NCBI RefSeq assembly: GCF_038095555.1
Contig: NZ_CP124591.1
Location: 744,001-808,000 of the forward strand
Reading direction: 5' to 3'
DNA length: 64,000 nucleotides
Source: Macrococcoides psychrotolerans
Lineage (GTDB): Bacteria; Bacillota; Bacilli; Staphylococcales; Staphylococcaceae
Both the position numbers and the translations under genes were made by a program. The notes below the pieces were generated by a model, which was not told where the DNA came from, did not search any database, and saw only the letters and a program-made list of their open reading frames with translations. How positions within the stretch are numbered: the first letter of the stretch is position 1; each line of letters begins with the position of its first letter. This document shows, in pieces, positions 52,488 to 62,625 of the stretch.

Positions 52488-55400
52488 ATGTTTAAAAATA
52501 ACAGATATTCTATTCGCAAATTTTCTGTTGGAACTGGGTCAGTAATCATTGGTGCAATGCTTTATTTGAGTACACCTAATATCGTAAATGCAGAAGAATC
52601 AAATGCATTAAAAGAAGAAAGTCAGAGTACAGAAACGACTACAAATACAGATTCAAATAAGAATATAGAAACATCAAATGAAACTGAAGTACCAAATTCA
52701 GTTGAAATACCAACTGAAGAATCGACTGAGAATTTGCCAACTGAAGAGAAAACAAATGATTCTACAGAAACAGCAGAAGATTCAACAACAGAAGAAAATA
52801 CATCAGATTCAAATGCTTCAGGAGATAATACGACAGCAGAACCAAAAGAACAAAGTGATTTTACTATTGAACAAATTGATAATCAAACTGTGAATTCAGA
52901 AGACGCAATTAATCCAATAAGGATTAATGTGGAAGGTTCTGAGAATAATACAAATGAAGTCCGAGGATTACCAGATGGCCTTACATATGATTCAAATACT
53001 GATACAATTTCAGGCACCCCTAATACTCCTGGTAACTATATGATCACAGTTACTTCTAAAAATGATTCAGGCGTTCAAAAAGAGTCTACTTTTACCATTA
53101 ATGTAGAAGAAGCTGAAAAACCATCAACAGAGGAACCACAAACAAACGATGACTCGAAATCAACTGAAGAAGATACGACTGAAGTGCCAACATCAGATGA
53201 ACAAAAATCAGATGGAAATTCAAAAAGTGAAGATCCTAAAGAAGATAAAAGTGATACAACAGAGGAACCAAAATCAACTGAAGAAGATACAACAGAAGAA
53301 CCAAAAACAGATGACAAAAAATCTTCAGAAGACTCAAAAGAAGCTGACGCAGATCAATTGAAGAATCCTTCTGAAGAACAAAAAAGTGATAAAGACTCAA
53401 TAAAAGAACAACCAAAAGCTGACGACAAGAACTCATCAAAAGAAGATGCAAAAACTGATGAAAATTCAACGAATGAAGATTCTAATGAAAATAAAAAAGA
53501 CACAACAGAAAAACCGAAATCAACTGAAGAAGACACAATAGAAGAACCATCAACAGAGGAACCATTAAATAATAATAATCAATCTGATAATGTTGGCAAT
53601 GGTTTGTCTACAGGTGACTCTGAAAATGATAACAAAATAGACCCAAATGTTGATGCTACAGACTTAAAAACAACTAAGCCATTAACAGATAAAGAAAAAG
53701 AAGATATAGACCAAAAATCAAAAAATAAAAGTAAGACTGATAAAAATTTAAAAGCTTTAAGTGCATCTTCATCAAAAGTGGAAAAAGAAGCAACAAAAGC
53801 CGATGGTAGTCCATTGGGTGGAGATGATGTAAATAGCAAGATTAAATCTAGTAATGTTAAGTTTCAAGAGGGTACATGGAATAAAGGTGCTGCTTTTAAA
53901 ATAGGTTTCGATATATCTATTCCGAATGACGTAAAAAGAAATGATTATTTTACTGTACATATACCTAAAGAAATAAATCCTACATCTGCAGATAGAGATA
54001 ATGGCATACTATTAGGAAATGATGCAAATAGTATTTATGCAAAAGGTACTTATAATCGTGCCGATAATTCATTTACATTCAAGTTTACTGATAATATAGA
54101 AAAATATAAAAACACTAGTGCACACGTTGATTTGTTAGGGTTAATCAATTTTAAAGAAGCAACCAAAACAGATAACTATAACTTGAATTTAAAAATTGGT
54201 GATTCAGAATATAATGCTACAAGAAAAATAGAATATTCAACTGATGCACGAAATTTAGATTTATATCAAGATTCTAGTGTTCAAGAAAAAGTAGATGATC
54301 ATAATCCATATAACACAACATATACAGTAAACGGTAAAGCTAGGACTTTAAATAATGCCAAGGTTAAAATAACTCCATATAATGGTACTAAAAAAAATCC
54401 TGATGTAATTAGCCAATTTAATAAAGATATTACTAAAGTTCAAATTTTGAAAGTTACTGATAGGAATACATTGAATCAAAGTGGAAGTGATAAAAATGTC
54501 GCTTATGTAGATGTATCATCATCACATAATATAATCTTTAATAGTGACGGTTCTATAAGTATAGATTTAGGAAATACTAATAGTACATATTTAATCGTTG
54601 TGAATTCAGAAACAAGTAAACCATTTGTTCCTGAAACTTTTATAGAGGGTACAATACAATTAAGTGCAAGCAATATTGCTTCTGTAAGTAGCCAATCTAA
54701 AATAGGAAAAAGTAAACCATCAAGTAATAACTCATCAGGTGTAAATGTTGATGATACGACACCACCCGTTGTTGATAAAGTTGATAATCAAACAACAGAA
54801 GTAAATTCGGCAATAGATCCGATTGTTATCAATGCGAATGATAATAGTGGTGAAACAGTTCGAAATGACGTATTCGGTTTACCAGATGGTGTTACATATA
54901 ATTCAGAAACGAATACAATCTCAGGTACACCTACAAAAGCAGGAACATATGAAGTAACTGTTATTTCGTCAGATAAAGTATATAACGAAACAGAAACGAC
55001 ATTTACAATTACAGTAGAAGATACAACAGCACCAACTGTGGACCCAATTGAAAATCAAACAACTGAAGTGAACACACCAATTATTGATGTTACTTTAAAT
55101 GGCAAAGACAACAGTGGAGATCCAGTGACTCATAATGTAACTGGTTTACCAGACGGTGTGACTTATAATGAAGAAACAAATACAATTTCAGGTACACCAA
55201 CAAAAGCTGGAAACTATAATGTGACTGTTATAACGAGTGATGAAGCAGGCAACGAAACAGAAACAACATTTACAATCACAGTAGAAGATACGACAGCACC
55301 TACAATAGATCCAGTAGATAACCAAACAACAGAAGTAAACACACCTATTAAAGATGTAACATTGAATGGTCAAGATAATAGCGGTCAACCAGTGACACAT

Positions 55401-58364
55401 GAAGTAAATGGCTTACCAGAAGGTGTGACGTATGATCCAGAAACGAATACCATTTCAGGCACACCGACAACAGTAGGAAGTTACGACGTAACAGTAGTTT
55501 CAACAGATGAGTCTGGTAATACGACAGAAACAACATTCACGATAACAGTTGAAGATACATTACCACCAACGGTAGATCCAATTGAAGATCAAACAACAGA
55601 AGTGAACACACCTATTAAAGATGTAACGTTGAATGGTAAAGATAATAGTGGAAAACCAGTGACTCATGAAGTATCAGGGCTACCAGAAGGTGTAACTTAT
55701 GACCCAGAAACAAATACCATTTCAGGCACACCAACAACTGTAGGAAGTTATGACGTAACAGTAGTTTCAACAGATGAATCAGGTAATACAACAGAAACGA
55801 CATTTACAATCACTGTTGAAGACACAACAGCACCTGATGTAGATCCAGTAGAAGACCAAACAACAGAAGTAAACACACCTATTAAAGATGTAACATTGAA
55901 TGGTAAAGATAATAGTGGAAAACCAGTGACTCATGAAGTATCAGGGCTACCAGAAGGTGTAACTTATGACCCAGAAACAAATACCATTTCAGGCACACCA
56001 ACAACTGTAGGAAGTTATGACGTAACAGTAGTTTCAACAGATGAATCAGGTAATACAACAGAAACAACATTCACGATAACAGTTGAAGATACATTACCAC
56101 CAACGGTAGATCCAATTGAAGATCAAACAACAGAAGTGAACACACCTATTAAAGATGTAACGTTGAATGGTAAAGATAATAGTGGAAAACCAGTGACTCA
56201 TGAAGTATCAGGGCTACCAGAAGGTGTGACGTATGATCCAGAAACGAATACCATTTCAGGCACACCGACAACAGTAGGAAGTTATGACGTAACAGTAGTT
56301 TCAACAGATGAATCAGGTAATACAACAGAAACGACATTTACAATCACTGTTGAAGACACAACAGCACCTGATGTAGATCCAGTAGAAGACCAAACAACAG
56401 AAGTAAACACACCTATTAAAGATGTAACATTGAATGGTAAAGATAATAGTGGAAAACCAGTGACTCATGAAGTATCAGGGCTACCAGAAGGTGTAACTTA
56501 TGACCCAGAAACAAATACCATTTCAGGCACACCAACAACTGTAGGAAGTTATGACGTAACAGTAGTTTCAACAGATGAATCAGGTAATACAACAGAAACA
56601 ACATTTACAATCACAGTAGAAGATACGACAGCACCTACAATAGATCCAGTAGATAACCAAACAACAGAAGTAAACACACCTATTAAAGATGTAACATTGA
56701 ATGGTCAAGATAATAGCGGTCAACCAGTGACACATGAAGTAAATGGCTTACCAGAAGGTGTGACGTATGATCCAGAAACGAATACCATTTCAGGCACACC
56801 GACAACAGTAGGAAGTTACGACGTAACAGTAGTTTCAACAGATGAGTCTGGTAATACGACAGAAACAACATTCACGATAACAGTTGAAGATACATTACCA
56901 CCAACGGTAGATCCAATTGAAGATCAAACAACAGAAGTGAACACACCTATTAAAGATGTAACGTTGAATGGTAAAGATAATAGTGGAAAACCAGTGACTC
57001 ATGAAGTATCAGGGCTACCAGAAGGTGTAACTTATGACCCAGAAACAAATACCATTTCAGGCACACCAACAACTGTAGGAAGTTATGACGTAACAGTAGT
57101 TTCAACAGATGAATCAGGTAATACAACAGAAACGACATTTACAATCACTGTTGAAGACACAACAGCACCTGATGTAGATCCAGTAGAAGACCAAACAACA
57201 GAAGTAAACACACCTATTAAAGATGTAACATTGAATGGTAAAGATAATAGTGGAAAACCAGTGACTCATGAAGTATCAGGGCTACCAGAAGGTGTAACTT
57301 ATGACCCAGAAACAAATACCATTTCAGGCACACCAACAACTGTAGGAAGTTATGACGTAACAGTAGTTTCAACAGATGAATCAGGTAATACAACAGAAAC
57401 AACATTTACGATAACAGTTGAAGATACAACAGCGCCTGATGTGGATCCGGTTGAAGACCAAACAACAGAAGTAAACACACCTATTAAAGATGTAACATTG
57501 AATGGTAAAGATAATAGCGGTCAACCAGTGACTCATGAAGTAAGTGGCTTACCAGAAGGTGTGACATATGATCCAGAAACAAATACCATTTCAGGCACAC
57601 CAACAACTGTAGGAAGTTATGACGTAACAGTAGTTTCAACAGATGAATCAGGTAATACAACAGAAACAACATTTACGATAACAGTTGAAGATACATTACC
57701 ACCAACGGTAGATCCAGTAGAAGACCAAACGACAGAAGTAAATACACCAATCAAAGATATAACGTTGAATGGTAAAGATAATAGTGGAAAACCAGTGACT
57801 CATGAAGTATCAGGGCTACCAGAAGGTGTAACTTATGACCCAGAAACAAATACCATTTCAGGCACACCAACAACTGTAGGAAGTTATGACGTAACAGTAG
57901 TTTCAACAGATGAATCAGGTAATACAACAGAAACGTCATTCACAATCACTGTTGAAGACACAACAGCACCTGATGTAGATCCAGTAGAAGACCAAACAAC
58001 AGAAGTAAACACACCTATTAAAGATGTAACATTGAATGGTAAAGATAATAGTGGAAAACCAGTGACTCATGAAGTAAGTGGCTTACCAGAAGGTGTGACG
58101 TATGATCCAGAAACGAATACCATTTCAGGCACACCGACAACAGTAGGAAGTTACGACGTAACAGTAGTTTCAACAGATGAGTCTGGTAATACAACAGAAA
58201 CAACATTCACGATAACAGTTGAAGATACATTACCACCAACGGTAGATCCAATTGAAGATCAAACAACAGAAGTGAACACACCTATTAAAGATGTAACGTT
58301 GAATGGTAAAGATAATAGTGGAAAACCAGTGACTCATGAAGTATCAGGGCTACCGAAGGTGTAA
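52488..58364 (+). CDS. Giant repeat surface adhesin, N-terminal part up to a frameshift
   Basis: A 1,958-residue product. YSIRK-type signal peptide (NNRYSIRKFSVGTGS, cleavage likely after Ala35); a Thr/Glu/Asp-rich segment; one isolated He_PIG-like Ig domain (about 122-207); an acidic stretch with repeated STEEDTTEEP blocks (about 210-425); a non-repetitive A region (about 430-755) resembling MSCRAMM ligand-binding domains; then 23 tandem 89-residue Ig-like repeats from Asp756. In repeat 14 a missing A (CTACCGAAGG instead of CTACCAGAAGG, about 58354) shifts the frame, giving LPKV and a stop. As written, the product is secreted without its wall anchor. With the base restored the protein would be 2,920 residues. 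Its A-rich codon use differs from the housekeeping genes around it. Confidence 0.9.
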   Translation: MFKNNRYSIRKFSVGTGSVIIGAMLYLSTPNIVNAEESNALKEESQSTETTTNTDSNKNIETSNETEVPNSVEIPTEESTENLPTEEKTNDSTETAEDSTTEENTSDSNASGDNTTAEPKEQSDFTIEQIDNQTVNSEDAINPIRINVEGSENNTNEVRGLPDGLTYDSNTDTISGTPNTPGNYMITVTSKNDSGVQKESTFTINVEEAEKPSTEEPQTNDDSKSTEEDTTEVPTSDEQKSDGNSKSEDPKEDKSDTTEEPKSTEEDTTEEPKTDDKKSSEDSKEADADQLKNPSEEQKSDKDSIKEQPKADDKNSSKEDAKTDENSTNEDSNENKKDTTEKPKSTEEDTIEEPSTEEPLNNNNQSDNVGNGLSTGDSENDNKIDPNVDATDLKTTKPLTDKEKEDIDQKSKNKSKTDKNLKALSASSSKVEKEATKADGSPLGGDDVNSKIKSSNVKFQEGTWNKGAAFKIGFDISIPNDVKRNDYFTVHIPKEINPTSADRDNGILLGNDANSIYAKGTYNRADNSFTFKFTDNIEKYKNTSAHVDLLGLINFKEATKTDNYNLNLKIGDSEYNATRKIEYSTDARNLDLYQDSSVQEKVDDHNPYNTTYTVNGKARTLNNAKVKITPYNGTKKNPDVISQFNKDITKVQILKVTDRNTLNQSGSDKNVAYVDVSSSHNIIFNSDGSISIDLGNTNSTYLIVVNSETSKPFVPETFIEGTIQLSASNIASVSSQSKIGKSKPSSNNSSGVNVDDTTPPVVDKVDNQTTEVNSAIDPIVINANDNSGETVRNDVFGLPDGVTYNSETNTISGTPTKAGTYEVTVISSDKVYNETETTFTITVEDTTAPTVDPIENQTTEVNTPIIDVTLNGKDNSGDPVTHNVTGLPDGVTYNEETNTISGTPTKAGNYNVTVITSDEAGNETETTFTITVEDTTAPTIDPVDNQTTEVNTPIKDVTLNGQDNSGQPVTHEVNGLPEGVTYDPETNTISGTPTTVGSYDVTVVSTDESGNTTETTFTITVEDTLPPTVDPIEDQTTEVNTPIKDVTLNGKDNSGKPVTHEVSGLPEGVTYDPETNTISGTPTTVGSYDVTVVSTDESGNTTETTFTITVEDTTAPDVDPVEDQTTEVNTPIKDVTLNGKDNSGKPVTHEVSGLPEGVTYDPETNTISGTPTTVGSYDVTVVSTDESGNTTETTFTITVEDTLPPTVDPIEDQTTEVNTPIKDVTLNGKDNSGKPVTHEVSGLPEGVTYDPETNTISGTPTTVGSYDVTVVSTDESGNTTETTFTITVEDTTAPDVDPVEDQTTEVNTPIKDVTLNGKDNSGKPVTHEVSGLPEGVTYDPETNTISGTPTTVGSYDVTVVSTDESGNTTETTFTITVEDTTAPTIDPVDNQTTEVNTPIKDVTLNGQDNSGQPVTHEVNGLPEGVTYDPETNTISGTPTTVGSYDVTVVSTDESGNTTETTFTITVEDTLPPTVDPIEDQTTEVNTPIKDVTLNGKDNSGKPVTHEVSGLPEGVTYDPETNTISGTPTTVGSYDVTVVSTDESGNTTETTFTITVEDTTAPDVDPVEDQTTEVNTPIKDVTLNGKDNSGKPVTHEVSGLPEGVTYDPETNTISGTPTTVGSYDVTVVSTDESGNTTETTFTITVEDTTAPDVDPVEDQTTEVNTPIKDVTLNGKDNSGQPVTHEVSGLPEGVTYDPETNTISGTPTTVGSYDVTVVSTDESGNTTETTFTITVEDTLPPTVDPVEDQTTEVNTPIKDITLNGKDNSGKPVTHEVSGLPEGVTYDPETNTISGTPTTVGSYDVTVVSTDESGNTTETSFTITVEDTTAPDVDPVEDQTTEVNTPIKDVTLNGKDNSGKPVTHEVSGLPEGVTYDPETNTISGTPTTVGSYDVTVVSTDESGNTTETTFTITVEDTLPPTVDPIEDQTTEVNTPIKDVTLNGKDNSGKPVTHEVSGLPKV

Positions 58365-60892
58365 CTTATGACCCAGAAACAAATACCATTTCAGGCACAC
58401 CAACAACTGTAGGAAGTTATGACGTAACAGTAGTTTCAACAGATGAATCAGGTAATACAACAGAAACGACATTTACAATCACTGTTGAAGACACAACAGC
58501 ACCTGATGTAGATCCAGTAGAAGACCAAACAACAGAAGTAAACACACCTATTAAAGATGTAACATTGAATGGTAAAGATAATAGCGGTCAACCAGTGACT
58601 CATGAAGTAAGTGGCTTACCAGAAGGTGTGACATATGATCCAGAAACAAATACCATTTCAGGTACACCAACAACTGTAGGAAGTTATGACGTAACAGTTG
58701 TTTCAACAGATGAGTCTGGTAATACGACAGAAACGTCATTCACGATAACAGTAGAAGATACAACAGCGCACGATGTGGATCCGGTTGAAGACCAAACAAC
58801 AGAAGTAAACACACCTATTAAAGATGTAACATTGAATGGTAAAGATAATAGCGGTCAACCAGTGACTCATGAAGTAAGTGGCTTACGAGAAGGTGTGACA
58901 TATGATCCAGAAACAAATACCATTTCAGGTACACCAACAATGGTAGGAAGTTATGACGTAACAGTAGTTTCAACAGATGAATCAGGTAATACAACAGAAA
59001 CAACATTTACAATCACTGTTGAAGACACAACAGCACCTGATGTAGATCCAGTAGAAGACCAAACAACAGAAGTAAACACACCTATTAAAGATGTAACATT
59101 GAATGGTAAAGATAATAGTGGAAAACCAGTGACTCATGAAGTATCAGGGCTACCAGAAGGTGTAACTTATGACCCAGAAACAAATACCATTTCAGGCACA
59201 CCAACAACTGTAGGAAGTTATGACGTAACAGTAGTTTCAACAGATGAATCAGGTAATACAACAGAAACAACATTTACGATAACAGTTGAAGATACATTAC
59301 CACCAACGGTAGATCCAGTAGAAGACCAAACGACAGAAGTAAACACACCTATTAAAGATGTAACATTGAATGGTAAAGATAATAGCGGTCAACCAGTGAC
59401 ACATGAAGTAAATGGCTTACCAGAAGGTGTGACGTATGATCCAGAAACGAATACCATTTCAGGCACACCGACAACAGTAGGAAGTTACGACGTAACAGTA
59501 GTTTCAACAGATGAGTCTGGTAATACAACAGAAACAACATTCACGATAACAGTTGAAGATACATTACCACCAACGGTAGATCCAATTGAAGATCAAACAA
59601 CAGAAGTGAACACACCTATTAAAGATGTAACGTTGAATGGTAAAGATAATAGTGGAAAACCAGTGACTCATGAAGTATCAGGGCTACCAGAAGGTGTAAC
59701 TTATGACCCAGAAACAAATACCATTTCAGGCACACCAACAACTGTAGGAAGTTATGACGTAACAGTAGTTTCAACAGATGAATCAGGTAATACAACAGAA
59801 ACGACATTTACAATCACTGTTGAAGACACAACAGCACCTGATGTAGATCCAGTAGAAGACCAAACAACAGAAGTAAACACACCTATTAAAGATGTAACAT
59901 TGAATGGTAAAGATAATAGCGGTCAACCAGTGACTCATGAAGTAAGTGGCTTACCAGAAGGTGTGACATATGATCCAGAAACAAATACCATTTCAGGTAC
60001 ACCAACAACTGTAGGAAGTTATGACGTAACAGTTGTTTCAACAGATGAGTCTGGTAATACGACAGAAACGTCATTCACGATAACAGTAGAAGATACAACA
60101 GCGCCTGATGTGGATCCGGTTGAAGACCAAACAACAGAAGTAAACACACCTATTAAAGATGTAACATTGAATGGTAAAGATAATAGCGGTCAACCAGTGA
60201 CTCATGAAGTAAGTGGCTTACCAGAAGGTGTGACATATGATCCAGAAACAAATACCATTTCAGGTACACCAACAATGGTAGGAAGTTATGACGTAACAGT
60301 AGTTTCAACAGATGAATCAGGTAATACAACAGAAACAACATTTACAATCACTGTTGAAGACACAACAGCACCTGATGTAGATCCAGTAGAAGACCAAACA
60401 ACAGAAGTAAACACACCTATTAAAGATGTAACATTGAATGGTAAAGATAATAGTGGAAAACCAGTGACTCATGAAGTATCAGGGCTACCAGAAGGTGTAA
60501 CTTATGACCCAGAAACAAATACCATTTCAGGCACACCAACAACTGTAGGAAGTTATGACGTAACAGTAGTTTCAACAGATGAATCAGGTAATACAACAGA
60601 AACAACATTTACGATAACAGTTGAAGATACATTACCACCAACGGTAGATCCAGTAGAAGACCAAACGACAGAAGTAAATACACCAATCAAAGATATAACG
60701 TTGAATGGTAAAGATAATAGCGGTCAACCAGTGACACATGAAGTGTCAGGATTACCAGAAGGTGTAACATATAATCCAGAAACAAATACAATCTCAGGCA
60801 CACCGACAAAACCTGGTGAATACACTGTTACAGTTGTAACTAGAGATAGTGAAGGCAATGAAACAACGACAAAATTCGTTATAATTGTAAAA
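54753..60892 (+). repeat. 23 tandem 267-bp (89-aa) Ig-like repeats
   Basis: Units start at 54753, 55020, 55287 and so on every 267 bp, with unit 14 (58224) one base short. Each begins D-T-T/L-x-P and contains QTTEVNTPI, GLPEGVTYDPETNTISGTP and a final TFTITVE: the He_PIG (putative Ig) pattern. Units 1, 2 and 23 are divergent; units 3-22 are nearly identical at the DNA level and fall into TTAPTID, TLPPTVD and TTAPDVD types. Confidence 0.95.
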
Positions 60893-61249
60893 GATGATTC
60901 ATCAAATGATGGTAACAATCCAGGCGATGATGAAGATGACGACAACTCAGGAGATAACGGAGACGATTCATCAAACGATGGAAACGACAACTCAGGAGAT
61001 AATGGAGACGATTCAACAAACGGTGGAAACGACAACTCAGGAGATAATGGAGACGATTCAACAAACGGTGGAAACGACAACTCAGGAGATAATGGAAACA
61101 ATTCATCAAATGATGGGAATGATTCTAAAGAATTGCCAGATACAGGTGAACAGGATAAAAACTTAACTTTATTTGCATCTGTTATTGCGTTATTTGGTGG
61201 AATTTTAACATTTAGAAGAAAGAAAAAAGATTCTAAGACCGATAAGTAA
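58565..61249 (+). pseudogene. Adhesin C-terminal part after the frameshift (repeats 15-23, linker, LPDTG anchor)
   Basis: Continuation of the adhesin in the shifted frame, open to 61249. It carries repeats 15-23, a Gly/Asp/Asn/Ser linker of 15-residue repeats (about 60938-61117), sortase motif LPDTG, a hydrophobic segment (LFASVIALFGGILTF) and a basic tail RRKKKDSKTDK. It has no ribosome site; the TTG at 58565 lies inside a repeat. It is therefore expressed only if the frame is restored (sequence error, slippage or reversion). Confidence 0.88.
60938..61117 (+). repeat. Four 45-bp wall-spanning linker repeats
   Basis: 15-residue units of the form NDNSGDNGDDSTNGG at 60938, 60983, 61028 and 61073. 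They are rich in Asp/Ser/Gly/Asn like the SD region that passes through the cell wall in Sdr proteins. Confidence 0.9.
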
Positions 61250-61357
61250 AATAGTTAGAATCTTAACTAAAAGATAAACATTTTTAAACACAAAAGGACT
61301 GATAAGAAAATTTGGCACTGCACCCTTACTAAGGGAGCTCAATAAAAACACTATTTT

Positions 61358-62200
61358 CTAGGCTGCTAATTTCCTATATTCTATAGGGGATAAGTAGCCT
61401 AGTTTTTGTTGAATTCTAACTTTATTATAGTTTTCAATGTAATTTTCGACAATATCTATTACAATGGTATTAGAGCTTCTAAGCTCACTGTTTAAGTAGA
61501 ATGTTTCACACTTTAGAGAGGCATGAAAACATTCTATTGGGGCATTATCAGCTGGCGTTCCCTTACGGGACATGCTTCTGGTAATGCCTTTTTCTGTACA
61601 TAGGGCATAGTATTCATAAGAAGTATAAACACTTCCTTGATCACTATGTAATATAGTACCTGGTTCCAATTGAAGTTGTTTTAATGTCTCATTTACTAAT
61701 TCTTGATTTTGTTTATTACCGATTTTATATGCCACAATTTCACCATTGTAAGCATCCATGATAGATGAAAGATACAACATTGTATTCCCGAAGGGTAAAT
61801 AAGTGATATCTGTTAAAAGTACTTCTAAAGGTTTCTCTGCTTTGAAGTTTCTATTTAATAGATTATGTGTTTTATAATATGCATTCCCTGGTCTTTTCGA
61901 TTTTTTCATTCGTACTTTACAATTTAAATTATGTTTTTGCATAATCCTTTGTACTTTTTTGTGATTAATTGGTTTATTATTTTTTCTATTTAACAAGGCA
62001 GTTATTTTTCTATAACCATATGTAAAACGATGTTTCTTACATAGTTCTATAATTTCTCGTTCATCCTCAGATATACTGAAATCTTTGTTTTTCCATCTGT
62101 AATAATTTGATTTTGGAATATCTAAAGTTTCTAAAATGACTTTCACTGTATATTTAGATTTCAATTCATTTACTAATTCAACAACTACCTCTGGGACCAC
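61358..62200 (-). CDS. IS3-family transposase OrfB (right copy)
   Basis: A 280-residue protein identical to the left copy, with the same DDE residues (LLTDITY, HSDQGSVY, PIECFHASLK). It needs -1 frameshifting from orfA for the full enzyme. Both copies look intact, so either can be active. Confidence 0.93.
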   Translation of the reverse strand: MVPEVVVELVNELKSKYTVKVILETLDIPKSNYYRWKNKDFSISEDEREIIELCKKHRFTYGYRKITALLNRKNNKPINHKKVQRIMQKHNLNCKVRMKKSKRPGNAYYKTHNLLNRNFKAEKPLEVLLTDITYLPFGNTMLYLSSIMDAYNGEIVAYKIGNKQNQELVNETLKQLQLEPGTILHSDQGSVYTSYEYYALCTEKGITRSMSRKGTPADNAPIECFHASLKCETFYLNSELRSSNTIVIDIVENYIENYNKVRIQQKLGYLSPIEYRKLAA

Positions 62201-62499
62201 TTCCTTTCCAATTCCTTGTACTTTTTTAAAATTTCATTTTCTACTTCTTTGCGCTTTAATTCAATTTTTAGCGTCTCAACAGTACTCAATTCTTCATTTC
62301 CTTTTCCGTAGGAATATTGTTTACCTACTTGTTGATTGAATCTATGTGTTTCCCCATTTCTATACCATTTCCACCACACTTTAACTTGAGATTCATTTTT
62401 AATATTTAAAGCATCCATTATTTCTCTTGTACTATATCCTTTAAGTTTCATTTCTACTACTTTATATTTTATTTCAACTGAATATGCCACTCTTTTCAT
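62185..62499 (-). CDS. IS3-family transposase OrfA (right copy)
   Basis: A 104-residue helix-turn-helix/leucine-zipper protein identical to the left copy, GGAGGTG ribosome site, slippery A AAA AAG at 62227-62221. It lies on the same strand and downstream of the permease gene whose terminator was split, so read-through from that gene could raise its expression. Confidence 0.9.
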   Translation of the reverse strand: MKRVAYSVEIKYKVVEMKLKGYSTREIMDALNIKNESQVKVWWKWYRNGETHRFNQQVGKQYSYGKGNEELSTVETLKIELKRKEVENEILKKYKELERKWSQR

Positions 62500-62585
62500 A
62501 GAAAAAACACCTCCGTATAAATTCATTTTAATATGAATTCAACGAAAGTGTTTTTATTTTACTCCCACATCATGGGGTTAGCGCA

Positions 62586-62589
62586 AATG
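62586..62589. repeat. Right 4-bp target duplication (AATG)
   Basis: Matches 50936-50939. Merging the two copies yields GACACAATGTCTG, the loop and inner stem of the reconstructed terminator. Confidence 0.7.
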
Positions 62590-62603
62590 TCTGATCGTTT
62601 TTT
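62588..62603 (-). terminator. Right half of the split terminator
   Basis: TGTCTGATCGTTTTTT, exact complement of 50919-50934. Originally it would have ended both ctaM and the convergent permease gene. Confidence 0.85.
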
Positions 62604-62625
62604 ATATGCATAAAGGTTCAGAGGA

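Larger units (their letters stand above)
50940..62585. mobile_element. 11.6-kb IS-flanked island (compound transposon-like) carrying a giant adhesin
   Basis: Two same-orientation IS3-family copies flank one passenger gene. The outer ends have a 4-bp duplication and the outer flanks rejoin into an intact terminator, which shows that the complete block, or a precursor IS later filled by recombination, entered here. Recombination between the direct IS copies could release the adhesin with one IS as a circle. Confidence 0.75.
61314..62585 (-). mobile_element. IS3-family (IS150-like) element, right copy, 1,272 bp
   Basis: Same element as at 50940-52211, same orientation, with a single right end. 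Its outer end TTAGCGCA is followed by AATG, the duplicate of the bases before the left copy. No adhesin terminator is seen in the 64 bp between the adhesin stop and this IS. Confidence 0.9.

Noticed and set aside
55348..60608. A series of 62-codon open frames on the minus strand, repeated every 267 bp
   Set aside because: They are antisense shadows of the adhesin repeats, without ribosome sites and with leucine/histidine-rich artefact composition.
54753..60892. Regular repeat spacing could suggest a CRISPR-like array
   Set aside because: The 267-bp units are contiguous coding repeats with no spacers, and the frame is kept throughout apart from one deletion.
52488..61249. Reading the two adhesin pieces as two separate genes
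   Set aside because: The second piece lacks a ribosome site and signal peptide and begins inside a repeat; a single missing base explains the break.
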